Of a stretch of 64,000 nt of DNA, positions 1 through 10,000 are shown piece by piece. The notes below the pieces were generated by a model. The model saw only the letters and a list, made by a program, of their open reading frames with translations, was not told the origin of the DNA and did not search any database. Location of the stretch: the NCBI GenBank assembly GCA_032622095.1, contig CP136061.1, forward strand, positions 193,012,369 through 193,076,368. Reading direction: 5' to 3'. The translations under genes were made by a program, and so were the position numbers. Position 1 is the stretch's first letter. Each line of letters begins with the position of its first letter. Source of the DNA: Siphonodentalium dalli (Eukaryota > Mollusca > Scaphopoda > Gadilida > Siphonodentaliidae).

Positions 1-586
1 ACTGTTTGATCCATTTTGCAGATGAAGTAAAAACTCATGGTTATTTGGATCAATTTTCAGCCTTCCCATTTGAGAACTCTATGCAACAGATTAAACGTAA
101 ACTACGCAAATCGAACCACTCCATTCAACAGATTGTCAACAGAACTTTAGAGAACTGCCACTCTCCATTGAACTTAATTACTGTTAACTCTTTTGTTGAA
201 CCCAAACTGTTACATATCCACACAAATGGGCCTATTCCTGAAATTGTTAGAGGAACACACATACTGCAGTTTGAAAGTGTTGAATTATCTCATTTGTATT
301 TATCAAAGAAGGTTGGAGATAACTGTGTCAGAATTGATGAAGAAATAGCAATTGTTCGTAACATTCTGTCAACAGATGATGGGCTTTTTGTTGTTTATAG
401 TGTGTTTGAGAAACAAGAAGATTTTTTTTCATTTATCCAACAGCTTCGAGTAATATAGATATTTTCCTTGTTTCAAAGATCAAGTCAGGTATATCATGTG
501 CTCATATAGATAACATTTCTCATAAATATGTGTTGTTACCTCATGGTGAAAAATTTCTTGCCATATCTCTTTTACATCAACCATAG
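1..586 (+). pseudogene. C-terminal part of a transposase-domain protein, frameshifted
   Basis: The sequence is open from the window edge to a stop at 456-458. It carries the block LIHFADEVKTHGYLDQFSAF followed by PFEN, which I associate with the large transposase-domain proteins of invertebrate CACTA/tnp2-like (DUF4218-like) DNA transposons. After a run of eight T (422-429) the expected family ending continues in another frame, from about 438 (ASSNIDIF...) to a TAG at 584-586, with conserved-looking KYVLLP and LLHQP ends. One frame change at the T run therefore separates the two parts. It could be a decaying copy, a sequencing indel or slippage. The 5' part lies outside the window. Family assignment is from memory of the motif and is moderately sure; the frame change is read directly. 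Confidence 0.6.
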
Positions 587-692
587 AATATCAGAGTATC
601 ACCATTTAATAATTAGGCTACAGTTAATTAATTATACTTTTAGCATTATTCTAAATTCTCAGACCTAAATGTGGAATGAGATTAATTGTTAA

Positions 693-1116
693 AGGTATTC
701 AATCTGATTAAGCACACCTAAATTACTATTTATTTGGCTTCGGGGGTACAAAATATTTGATTCGAGTCTAGGAACCCACCCTTCAAAGCTCAGAGTGATC
801 AGATATCAATTTTTGAAATGTGATTATTTTTGGAGATGTGGGCCGCTGACGCTGTCTTCCACATCTCAAACGGACAAATTACGGACAATTTGAGGATGTA
901 AAATGGATAACTCTAAAATCAAGTGGTTGTTATTGTTAATAATAACCACTTGATTTTAGAGTTATCTATCTTACACCCGCAATTTGTCCGTTTGAGACGC
1001 GGAAGTGGCCCACATCTCCAAAAATTATCTCATTTCAAAAATCGATATCTGATCCCTCTGAGCTTAGAAAGCCAAAGAAATAGTAATTTAGGAGCATCTA
1101 ATCGGATTGAGTACCT
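693..1116. mobile_element. T1 foldback MITE, TTAA-flanked
   Basis: The element starts AGGTATTCAATC and ends GATTGAGTACCT, with TTAA on both sides (689-692 and 1117-1120). Almost the whole element folds on itself; the centre is a near-perfect palindrome around 905-970 containing ACTCTAAAATCAAGTGG and its complement. No coding capacity. TTAA duplications are typical of piggyBac-type mobilisation. Confidence 0.85.
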
Positions 1117-1423
1117 TTAATTAATTAGTTGCCATGGGAATTCCAGGAATTTTTTTAATTTGAATAAATTGTGGTCAGTCTATTGTGAAATATGAATGTA
1201 CTGTTATGTACATGTATTTAAAACGTAGACCTACATGTAGTCCTTGTGAATAGGGATATAGACGAAGATAACCTCCTCTACTGTACAGTCTCTATCTTGG
1301 AATGAATAAAATGTGTTTTATTCCCAACTGTATCGTATCAACTGACTTATCACAGTTTTTGTATTCTATTACTATCATTGACCAATAGGCAATAATCAAT
1401 GAAATGAGTAATTATTTGCTTAA

Positions 1424-1667
1424 CCCTTTACCCAACAGAAGGGCCCTGTGCCAATGCATTCTCTTATATATGCGAGTCGACCATAGGTCGACTCGCATAT
1501 ATAAGAGAATGCATTGGCACAGGGCATAACTGTATCTATCACAATGTGGTCAAGGAGCCGGTTCCAATGATATGCATATTTGTATGGTTCTATTGAGACA
1601 GACCGAAGATATTTTAGGCTGTTGAAGCTTTATTTGGCCGGTTTTGGCCGGTTTGTTGGGTAAAGGG
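1424..1667. mobile_element. T2 MITE with perfect internal hairpin
   Basis: Ends are CCCTTTACCCAACA and its complement TGTTGGGTAAAGGG, flanked by TTAA at 1420-1423 and 1668-1671. A perfect palindrome of about 84 bp (1443-1526) contains GCCAATGCATTCTCTTATA, the signature shared by every T2 copy or fragment in the window. Confidence 0.8.
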
Positions 1668-1869
1668 TTAAAGAAATGAAATAAGCCATATAATGCTAAA
1701 AGTATCATTATTTATCTTTGTCTTTGACCTTACTCTCGTGTCTTGAATAAAGTGGCCTGCATGCTTATTAATGATTTAAAGATGTTCCACCCTGCACAAA
1801 GCTTCTTCAATTCTGCATGTTTATTAATTTTCACTTGTTTGAACCACAGTTGTTGGAAATCCCGAAAAA

Positions 1870-1929
1870 CAGATATCTCCACCCCTACTTAGTTTATGAT
1901 TATATGCTAAGTAGGGGTGGGGATATCTG
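1870..1929. repeat. Short hairpin
   Basis: The arms CAGATATCTCCACCCCTACT and its near-exact complement enclose a short AT loop. It may be the core of a small foldback element; outer ends were not resolved. Confidence 0.55.
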
Positions 1930-2135
1930 CACTGATTTACCTACAAAGTAAAAAGTTAGTAATCCAAAAACTACTTTATTCGGTTGAGATAACACAAAGA
2001 AATCATTGCATGAATGTACTAGTATATAGCCTACTAGTAAGAAATTCCTGCTTAAAAAGCTACATATAACTGGTATGCATGTGGTACATGTATACTTGTT
2101 ACATAATGCTATATTACAATGTACTTGCTGATATA

Positions 2136-2240
2136 CAGTAATGCCCTAAGTAATCGACTCCTTAACCACAGCAGAATTATGGGTAACTTTTCAGGATTTA
2201 GTCAGAAATATGGCTTGTTGCCATTCATCGGAAAGTGTTC
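2136..2240. repeat. Single arm of the CAGTAATGCCC foldback element
   Basis: This stretch is a direct, slightly diverged copy of the left arm of the palindromic element at 2378-2590. It suggests a partial duplication or a half-deleted second copy. Confidence 0.6.
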
Positions 2241-2377
2241 AGTGAGAGTATTAAAGTATATGAAATCCCTGGTCAGTTTGAACTTTCCATCATGCACTCA
2301 TATTCCGGACTGCTTTTTTTGAGACACGGGAGTACCAGCCTAAAAAAAATTTCAGCCTAAAGGGCTTAATGAGTATA

Positions 2378-2590
2378 CAGTAATGCCCTAATTAATCAAC
2401 TCCATAACCACAGCATAATTATGAGTAACTTTTCAGGATTTAGTCGGAAATATGGCTTGTTGCCATTCATCGGAAAGCTCTCGCCGAGAGCTTTCCGATG
2501 AATGGCAACAAGCCATATTTCCGACTAAACCCTGAAAAGTTACCCATAATTCTACTGTGGTTATGGAGTCGATTAATTAGGGCATTACTG
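2378..2590. mobile_element. Palindromic MITE, TA-flanked
   Basis: The element is a near-perfect 213-bp palindrome. It begins CAGTAATGCCC and ends GGGCATTACTG, is flanked by TA on both sides, and turns at CTCTCGCCGAGAG near 2485. CAGT-like ends and a TA target suggest a Tc1/mariner-type non-autonomous element. Confidence 0.75.
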
Positions 2591-2772
2591 TATATATATA
2601 TGTCTAATTCTAGTTTCTTCCCACAATTATTAGTTCAACCTGCCATATTCAAAGATATTCTCATGCCATACAAGGTACATTGTCAAGAAATATCTACATA
2701 TTGAAACCGAAATCATTTCAGTAAATTCATGTTCAGCACCACAGGTTACTAGAAACACTTTTCAGAGTTTAA

Positions 2773-3147
2773 AGGTGCTCAATCCGATCAGATGCTCCTA
2801 AATTACCATTTCTTTGGCTTCGGGAGTAAAAAATATTTGATTCAAGTCGAGGAACCCACTCATCAAAGCTCAGAGTGATTAGATATTGATGTTTGAAAAT
2901 TGCTGTTTCTATTGTTTGACGACCAGATCTTTTCCAGGGCCACTAGCTCAAACAGACAAATTGCAGTTGTAAGATGGATAACTTGAAAATCAAGTGGTTT
3001 CTATTAACAATAATAGCAAATTACAAACATCAATATCTAATCACTCTGAGCTTTGATGGGTGGGTTCCTCGAATCGAATCAAATATTTTTTTATCCCCGA
3101 ATCCAAAGAAATAGTAATTTCGGAGCGTCTGATCGGATTGAGTACCT
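2773..3147. mobile_element. T1 foldback MITE, short copy
   Basis: Starts AGGTGCTCAATCCGATCAG, ends CTGATCGGATTGAGTACCT, TTAA at 2769-2772 and 3148-3151. At 375 bp it is shorter than most copies, with the central palindrome partly lost. Confidence 0.85.
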
Positions 3148-3327
3148 TTAAAACTCTGTTCAAAAAGTTTCTATTTTTTACAAGCATTGCAACATCAAAC
3201 ATTGTACCATGAATCACATGAATAATGGTGTAAGGTATATCACAATAATTCTAGGAAGCAAATTGGAATAGAAGTATAGAATTATAGATATATTTTTTTC
3301 GAATACTAGTCATTAGTTTTATTTTTT

Positions 3328-3890
3328 GTTCTGGAGAGTGACAGTTGCTCTATTCTGTCAGTTGTTGCACTGGCACTTGTTGAATTGAGTCTTGTCAATT
3401 TATTATGTTTTCTTGAGTGACGTGATAGTCGCTCTCTTTCATGTCAATGCAGTTCTGGAGTGACGTGATAGTCGCTCTATTTGGTCAGATGTTGCACTGC
3501 GACTAGTGCAGGTATGGCAATTGTTTCATTAAGTTTTTGTCAATTTATTATGTTTTCTTGAGTGACGTGATAGTCGCTCTCTTTTATGTCAATGCAGTTC
3601 TGGAGTGACGTGATAGTCGCTCTATTTGGTCAGATGTTGCACTGCGACTAGTGCAGGTATGGCAATTGTTCAATTGAGTTTTTGTCAATTTATTATGTTT
3701 TCTTGAGTGACGTGATAGTCGCTCTCTTTCATGTCAATGCAGTTCTGGAGTGACGTGATAGTCGCTCTATTTGTCAGAAATTGCACTGCCACTAGTGCAG
3801 GTATGGCAATTGTTTAATTGAGACTTCTCAATTTATTATGTTTTCTTGAGTGATAGTCGCTCTCTTTCATGTCAATGCATTTCTGCACTG
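3328..3890. repeat. Minisatellite, unit about 145 bp
   Basis: The phrase TTCTGGAGTGACGTGATAG recurs at 3453, 3598 and 3743 (period 145), with diverged units at 3328 and 3881. Each unit carries two copies of GAGTGACGTGATAGTCGCTCT-like sequence, so it was built from a shorter repeat. Confidence 0.85.
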
Positions 3891-4613
3891 ATAATGACAC
3901 TGGTGCTCGTGTTCATTCGGAACCCATGCTGATGGTGATATTTTTGGGTGGACACCCAGAATGTGGGCCGGACATTGGCCATGTTGAATTTTGTTTTGCT
4001 TCACTACCAAAGCAGTGATAGGTGTTAATTAAGTCTAATCTGGATTCATCATGTGCAACAAGATAAGCAATTCGCCAGGCATATTATGGGCACATAAATC
4101 ATGTGCATACTAATATCAATATTCTCATGATATAGTTGGATAAAATATAGACAAGGATCTCCAATGACTGAATGAGTCCTCAGTTTATTTACATACAAAT
4201 TGTAAAGGTACTTATGCACCAAGCCATGCATATTACTAAGATTACTAGAGGACCGGATATAATTAACTGGACAAGTTTTGTAAATTTCTCTATAGACTTT
4301 AGACAAGTTGAAAATTTTATATAACAAATTATGTGATGACATAATGTGTTATTTTGCATAACCTGTAGGCGAATGACCTGATCATTCTGAAATGTTATGC
4401 ACCTAGACAATGATGTTAATTATCATTTAAATTGACATGCTTTTTCATCAGGCCTTTAACTTAAATAAAATTCAAGTCAGAAAAGAGTGTTGCCAAAATA
4501 TGGATTTGTTCTGAAATTAGTGATGATGAAGGCATGATTTCTTCATGAATTTGAATACGAATGTAAAACTTCAGAATGTTTTCATTTGAGCAGATGAAAA
4601 ATCAGTTTGTTAA
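3891..4613. other. No gene seen; weak repeat similarity
   Basis: No convincing exon on either strand. About 4170-4300 resembles the arms of the foldback element near 10.4-10.8 kb (GTCCTCAGTTTAT and GGACAAGTTTTGTAAAT), so it is probably a decayed relative. Confidence 0.4.
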
Positions 4614-4867
4614 ACATTTCATGACTGGAGCTTCCTCAAATTCATGAAAACCCTGTGCCAATGCATTCTCTTATGTTTGCCAGCCTCCCATAGGGAGCCT
4701 CGCACATATAAGAGAATGCATTGGCCTAACAATATTTACCTTGACCTTGTAAGCTAGTGAATTTTCTTATGTATGCAAAGCTACCTATGGGAGACTGGCA
4801 AATATAAGAGAATGCACTGGCACAGGGGTTTTAATGCTGCACCAGCACAGTTCCCATCATGAAAGGG
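4614..4867. mobile_element. T2 MITE copy
   Basis: TTAA lies at 4610-4613 and 4868-4871. The interior has two T2 hairpins built on CAATGCATTCTCTTAT. The right end CATCATGAAAGGG matches the family; the left end is diverged. Confidence 0.7.
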
Positions 4868-5067
4868 TTAAGGTTTCTTGAAGCAGCTAGAAATGTTAGA
4901 AGGGGAAAATTAAAAAAATTCTGGAACACTGTGTCAGTAGTATGCCAAATTAAAGTATTAAAGGCCTGATTGGAATTCTCATTTTTCAAGTTTATTCAGT
5001 TCCATTAAATTTGTTTTTCACACTATTTGGTATCTTTATTTCTTGAATAAGACATTTAATAATATTT

Positions 5068-5712
5068 TTAGCTCAACTTTACTTTGTAAAGTTTGAGCTA
5101 TTGCCATGGCTTGGTATCCGTCGTGCGTGTGTTTGTGCGTGTGTGTGTGCGTGATTCGTCAACAATTTCCTTTAGCACGGGCTACAGTTCGTACCTTTGG
5201 TCCGATTATTATGAAATTTGTCATGGATGTTGACATTGACATGTAGATGGGAACGAGTCATTTTGGGGTCATTCGGAAAAGAAACATGGCCGCCAGCGGC
5301 CATCTTGGATTTCAAAATTCAATCCATTAGCACGGGCTACAGGCCGTACTGTTCGTCTTATTGTCATGAAATTTGTCATGGATGTTAATATTGACATGTA
5401 GATGGGAACGAGTAATTTTTGTGTTATTCAGCATTAAAACATGGCTGCCAGCAGCCATCTTGGATTCTACTCTTTGAATGACTAAAGCTATCAAATGTTT
5501 TTGAATTGTTGGAAAACATAGCCGCCAGCAACCATCTTAGATTTAACTTTTATATACATGTATATATATATCTCTTCATGTTGATAAACTAGTAAATTAG
5601 ACATTCGACTTTCCACATTCCTAATCACTCCATCGACAATAACACATTAAATTATTCCCTTTCCAAGTTGAGCTACAGTGTCATTGACACTTTCATTTTA
5701 TGGCCTATGGAG
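5068..5712 (+). repeat. Degenerate dispersed repeat starting with an AGCTCAAC palindrome
   Basis: It opens with a small palindrome (AGCTCAAC...TTTGAGCT), then a GTGTGTGCG-rich stretch. Repeated blocks follow containing AGCACGGGCTACAG, TGGATGTTGACATTGACATG and GGCCATCTTGGATT. It closes near GTGTCATTGACACTTTCAT. The same family lies inverted at 63337-64000. Confidence 0.7.
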
Positions 5713-6788
5713 AGTTTGGATCAAAATCTGTTTGAATGGGGTCCACCATTAAAAAAGGGGGGTATGTCAGGTTGGAACTTTGCAACAATTAGGAAAGCTT
5801 GAGTTATCAGTTGTAAAATTCCAACATGCGCAAAGGAATTTTACGAACTTGGGAATGTGTTGCTTCAGTTGGGAGGGAGCAGACTATGGACTATGTGGGG
5901 TGGAGGGATCAGGACCAAATTTCAAGATGGACACCCCTCTGCTCAACGGAGACCCTCTAGGCTATGTCCCTCTTTAGGACTACTTGATTTTAAGTGAATT
6001 TGACAAGTACGATAATGGTCTTCCGAGTCCCAGTCTTATGATAATTACATGTACCCTGTAACTACTAGAACTAATTATTCATTACTTAACTAAAGAAACT
6101 AATCCAAGAAATCTAAGTGACAAGTCGGGTAAGGATTGTTTCTAATCATATAATTTTACCTACTCTCCAGTGCCTAATAATAGTGATGGCCTAATATAGT
6201 GATCATGTGATTTTTGGATGAATTTTGCCAAATACTTTGCCAGAAATAATAATAGTGCAGACACTATTAACAAATATTGCACTATTATTAGGCACATGAG
6301 AATAATTACTCTCATGTTCAATTATTATTTAGCAAACAGATTTTTGGATTTTGGTGATTGCTCGAACAATTCTACAAGCCTGTATATAGTATAGCCATTC
6401 TGATGATCCCAATTATTAATTAAACAAGCACTTTACAATGTGACCAAATTTTCATATGCAAGACAATAACAAACAATTCTTCATTCCAACAAAATTAGCC
6501 ATGATAATTAGAAATGCCAAGGCACATGCAAAATCTATAATGACACAGCATTAAATTTGCAGTGGGAAATTTTTCCTAATTTTAGGGCTGCATTGTTTGT
6601 AAAGCCAGTTTTGGCTTGGGTATTCCTGTTTTTATACTTTTATGAATTTTCTAACCCTGGTTAGCAAACCTTAGTGCAACTTTTCAATGTAAAGTCATGC
6701 TCCCCTTCTTCCAACTTTCCATTATAAAACATTCATAATTGTAACTGGAATTTCATAATAATGAAATCACTGTTTAAATACATGTAGA
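5713..6788. other. No gene seen upstream of the DUF4806 exon
   Basis: Short open frames only. An inverted pair GTGCCTAATAATAGTG (about 6170) and CACTATTATTAGGCAC (about 6285) suggests a small decayed foldback element. No TATA-like promoter could be assigned. Confidence 0.4.
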
Positions 6789-7023
6789 ATGTGTGTTGCA
6801 TATAATATTCTCAAATCTGTAATTCCAGACAAATACAGCGTAGTTGAGTTTGTGAATGAGAAAACTAAAGATGGAAAAAAGGTGGTAGACCTTGTGTCAT
6901 CAAGATGGCTTGATCAAGGTTCTGTCTTCTGGCCACCACGGAAAACACAGAAAAAAGCAAAGAAACATGCTCCAATGGAATCAAATTGGACTTCACACGA
7001 GGTGAAAGTCATGTATTCAACAG
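6789..7023 (+). CDS. DUF4806 gene, N-terminal exon
   Basis: Encodes the opening SVVEF block, the hydrophobic/aromatic SRWLDQGSVFWPP segment and a basic RKTQKKAKKH patch. It ends in phase 1 at a GTACTG donor. Both a start at 6789 and an acceptor after AATTCCAG (exon from 6829) are possible. The acceptor tract is weak and no upstream exon could be identified, which slightly favours the ATG. Confidence 0.7.
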
Positions 7024-10000
7024 GTACTGGTAACCAACAAATACCTGTAATATCAGAATTGCGCAGTTCTAGGCTTGAAACATAAATACATGTACAAGTT
7101 ATAGGGAATGAACTAAATTCTGCTTTTATTTACTTGTCTCAAATATAATTTCTAGTGACTGTTTTGATTTTTGCCCAAAAAAATGTTTGGGAGAGAGGTA
7201 GCAGAAATCCAGTATCTTTCTATATGCAACTTTCATTCTTACAGAACATCAGGCCTAAACAAAATAGTGATGTTTTTTTAGGCCTCATTGTAATTATATT
7301 TCTTCAACCTGCAGAGAAGGATCCAGAGATGTTTTGATACCTGTTACAGGTTTGGGCGCCCAAACTCTGGAGACCCAAATGTCCCCAAATTCCAAGTTGA
7401 TAGTATTTATTCAAGTTGGATTTTCCATATTTTCAAGGAATTGTTCTATAATTCAACAACATGTAATGCAAATCATCAACCTGCAGATGATATTATATGT
7501 TATTAATTGGTTGTTTCCATATTGGCCGAGGTCTGTCGTATTGGCCTGAGGCCGCAGGCCGAAGGCCAATATGACAGACCTCGGCCTCATAACTCGGCCA
7601 ATATGGAAACAACCAATTAATAAGTATTTTATTAATTAGCGATGGAGTATTGTGTTGTTCCACAGGAAGACAATATTAACATAAATGTATCGTGTTTATT
7701 AAAGTAACAATTATTCAAAATTTGCAGCAAATTTTATTCTTGTGAACTTTGGGAACTCTGTGGGGAACTTGTGGTAGCGACTTCACAATATTGTCTCTTT
7801 CTACTTGGCGTTATATTTATATGTATTGTTCCTCCGTGTTCTCTTGCCCAATCTTGGAATAGTTTCATGATAAAAGCTAGTACGGATTGCCAATTACCGG
7901 AGAGTTTCACCTGTTAACGTCGCAATCGCGTATGACGTAATTTACGTTACCTTGACTTATTGGCCGCGTTTTTTACTTATTGGCCGACTTTTTGTTACTT
8001 ATTGGCCGCGTTTTCAACTTATTGGCCGACTTTGTGTTACTTATGACGTGGGCAGCGTTTTACTTATTACGGCCGATAACGCGTAGCTAATTAATAAAGT
8101 CCATTATATAGAGCCTTTATTTGCACAATCAATTGTCCAGTACTGAATTTTTTAACATCCAAATTTATATGGGGACATACTCAAATACAGAACAGGTGTC
8201 CCCAAAAATTCTCTGGATCCTTCCCTGCCTACCTGTTTACATTTATACTACCTATATATTCAATACAAATCTTGATTAAAACAATGCATTTTCACACTTT
8301 CAGTCGATTTCGATAAAGCATGTCAAAAAATCAACATGGCGATGACAATGGCAGTTGTTGCTAGTGATGTAGAAGAAGTCCCGACCAAAAGGCAAAGGTT
8401 AGTAATCATTTTATATTGAGCTAGTTGCAATGTTTTGTATATAAGTTTGATACCTATCAACATTCATTTGGCTAATTTATATTCAAAAGACAAATTCTGA
8501 AAAAAAATTATTTTCACAGAAATTAATTCATCAACATAGTCTGGATATGAATAAATGTTCTCAAACAAAAAAACAAGTCTTTCAAACTATTATAGCACTA
8601 GATTAAAAATAACCACAACACATTTTAAGAAAAGTGTACATCGTAATTTTTTTTTAATTTTCTGCTATGAAAGCCATCATCTAATTAATCATGTTTCTTA
8701 TGGCAAGCCGTTTTCACATTTTCGATTTATTTGGATATTATGGGTGGCGGGATGGGGTGGTGGGTGGGTACTACCTATATACTATGGGTGGCGGGATGGG
8801 GTGGTTGGTGGGTACTACCTATATACGAGCGCCTGCTTAAGTCCAAATACCACATAATTATGAATTCGGCGAGGAATTGTACTTAAGTGAAAATGAATTA
8901 CACTTAAGTGCAAATACTGATATTTCATCTATTTGGAGTCCAATTCCTCGCAATTCTGTCATAACGAAATAAACCCATAAAATAATCTCAACTGAAATTC
9001 TTGTAAACACAATATAAACGAAACTGCATGTAGCCTATGCGTTGTCAAATAACAATTGAATCAAATCGTGAATTAATGTTACTTCATTCAACGATTCATG
9101 CATGCAGAAACTAAGCTTTTATTAAGATGCCAATGCGGGTTCGAACCATGTTCAATGATGCCGAAAACAAGCCACGTGGCAAAAGGGACGCAATTGTATG
9201 GAGTTTGACTGTCAATCAAGACTTGCAGGAATATAGTATACTGTTACAAAGAAGGGGACTATCGTTTTAAACCAGATGAATTGGACTTAAGTCCAATTTG
9301 CTATTTGGACTTAAGTCCAATTCATTTGGACTTAAGTCCAAATGAATTGGACTTAAGTCCAAATCAATTCACTAATTGGACTTAAGTCAAATTATTTGGA
9401 CTTAAGTCCAATTAATGAAATGATTTGGACTTAAGTCCAAATAGCGAATTTGACTTAAGTCCAAATACCAAATATGGAGTTTGACTGTCAATCAAGACTT
9501 GCAGGAATATACCATTTACAAAGAAGGGGACTATCGTTTTAAACCAGATGAATTGGACTTAAGTCCAAATGAATTGGACTTTAAGTCCAAATCAATTCAC
9601 TAATTGGACTTAAGTCCAATTATTTAGACTTAAGGCCAATGATTTGGACTTAAGTCCAATTAGTGAATTGATTTGGACTTAAGTCCAAATGATTCGGACT
9701 TAAGTCCAATTATTTGGACTTAAGTCCAATTAATTTGACTTAAGTCTAAATAAATCAAAAATGTGAAAACGGCTTGCCATAGTTTCCTAGTACATTTAGC
9801 TACATCACTATTTTATTTCACATTTATGCAATAATTTATTTGTTAAACGATCTGAAAGACTAAAGTAAATATCACCAAATTTTGAGGTGTGTTTCTGGTT
9901 ATTACAGGTTGTTCCAGTCAGATGTTGAGCCTGTAGTTTCGAATCCTTTCTCAGGACACCAACAGACCCAAGCTCGGACTCAAATAGCTGAGCCAGCTCT

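Noticed and set aside
9285-9755. CRISPR-like array
   Set aside because: The repeats are short palindromes with spacers of a few bases inside a eukaryotic TIR element; there are no cas genes or spacer-length units.
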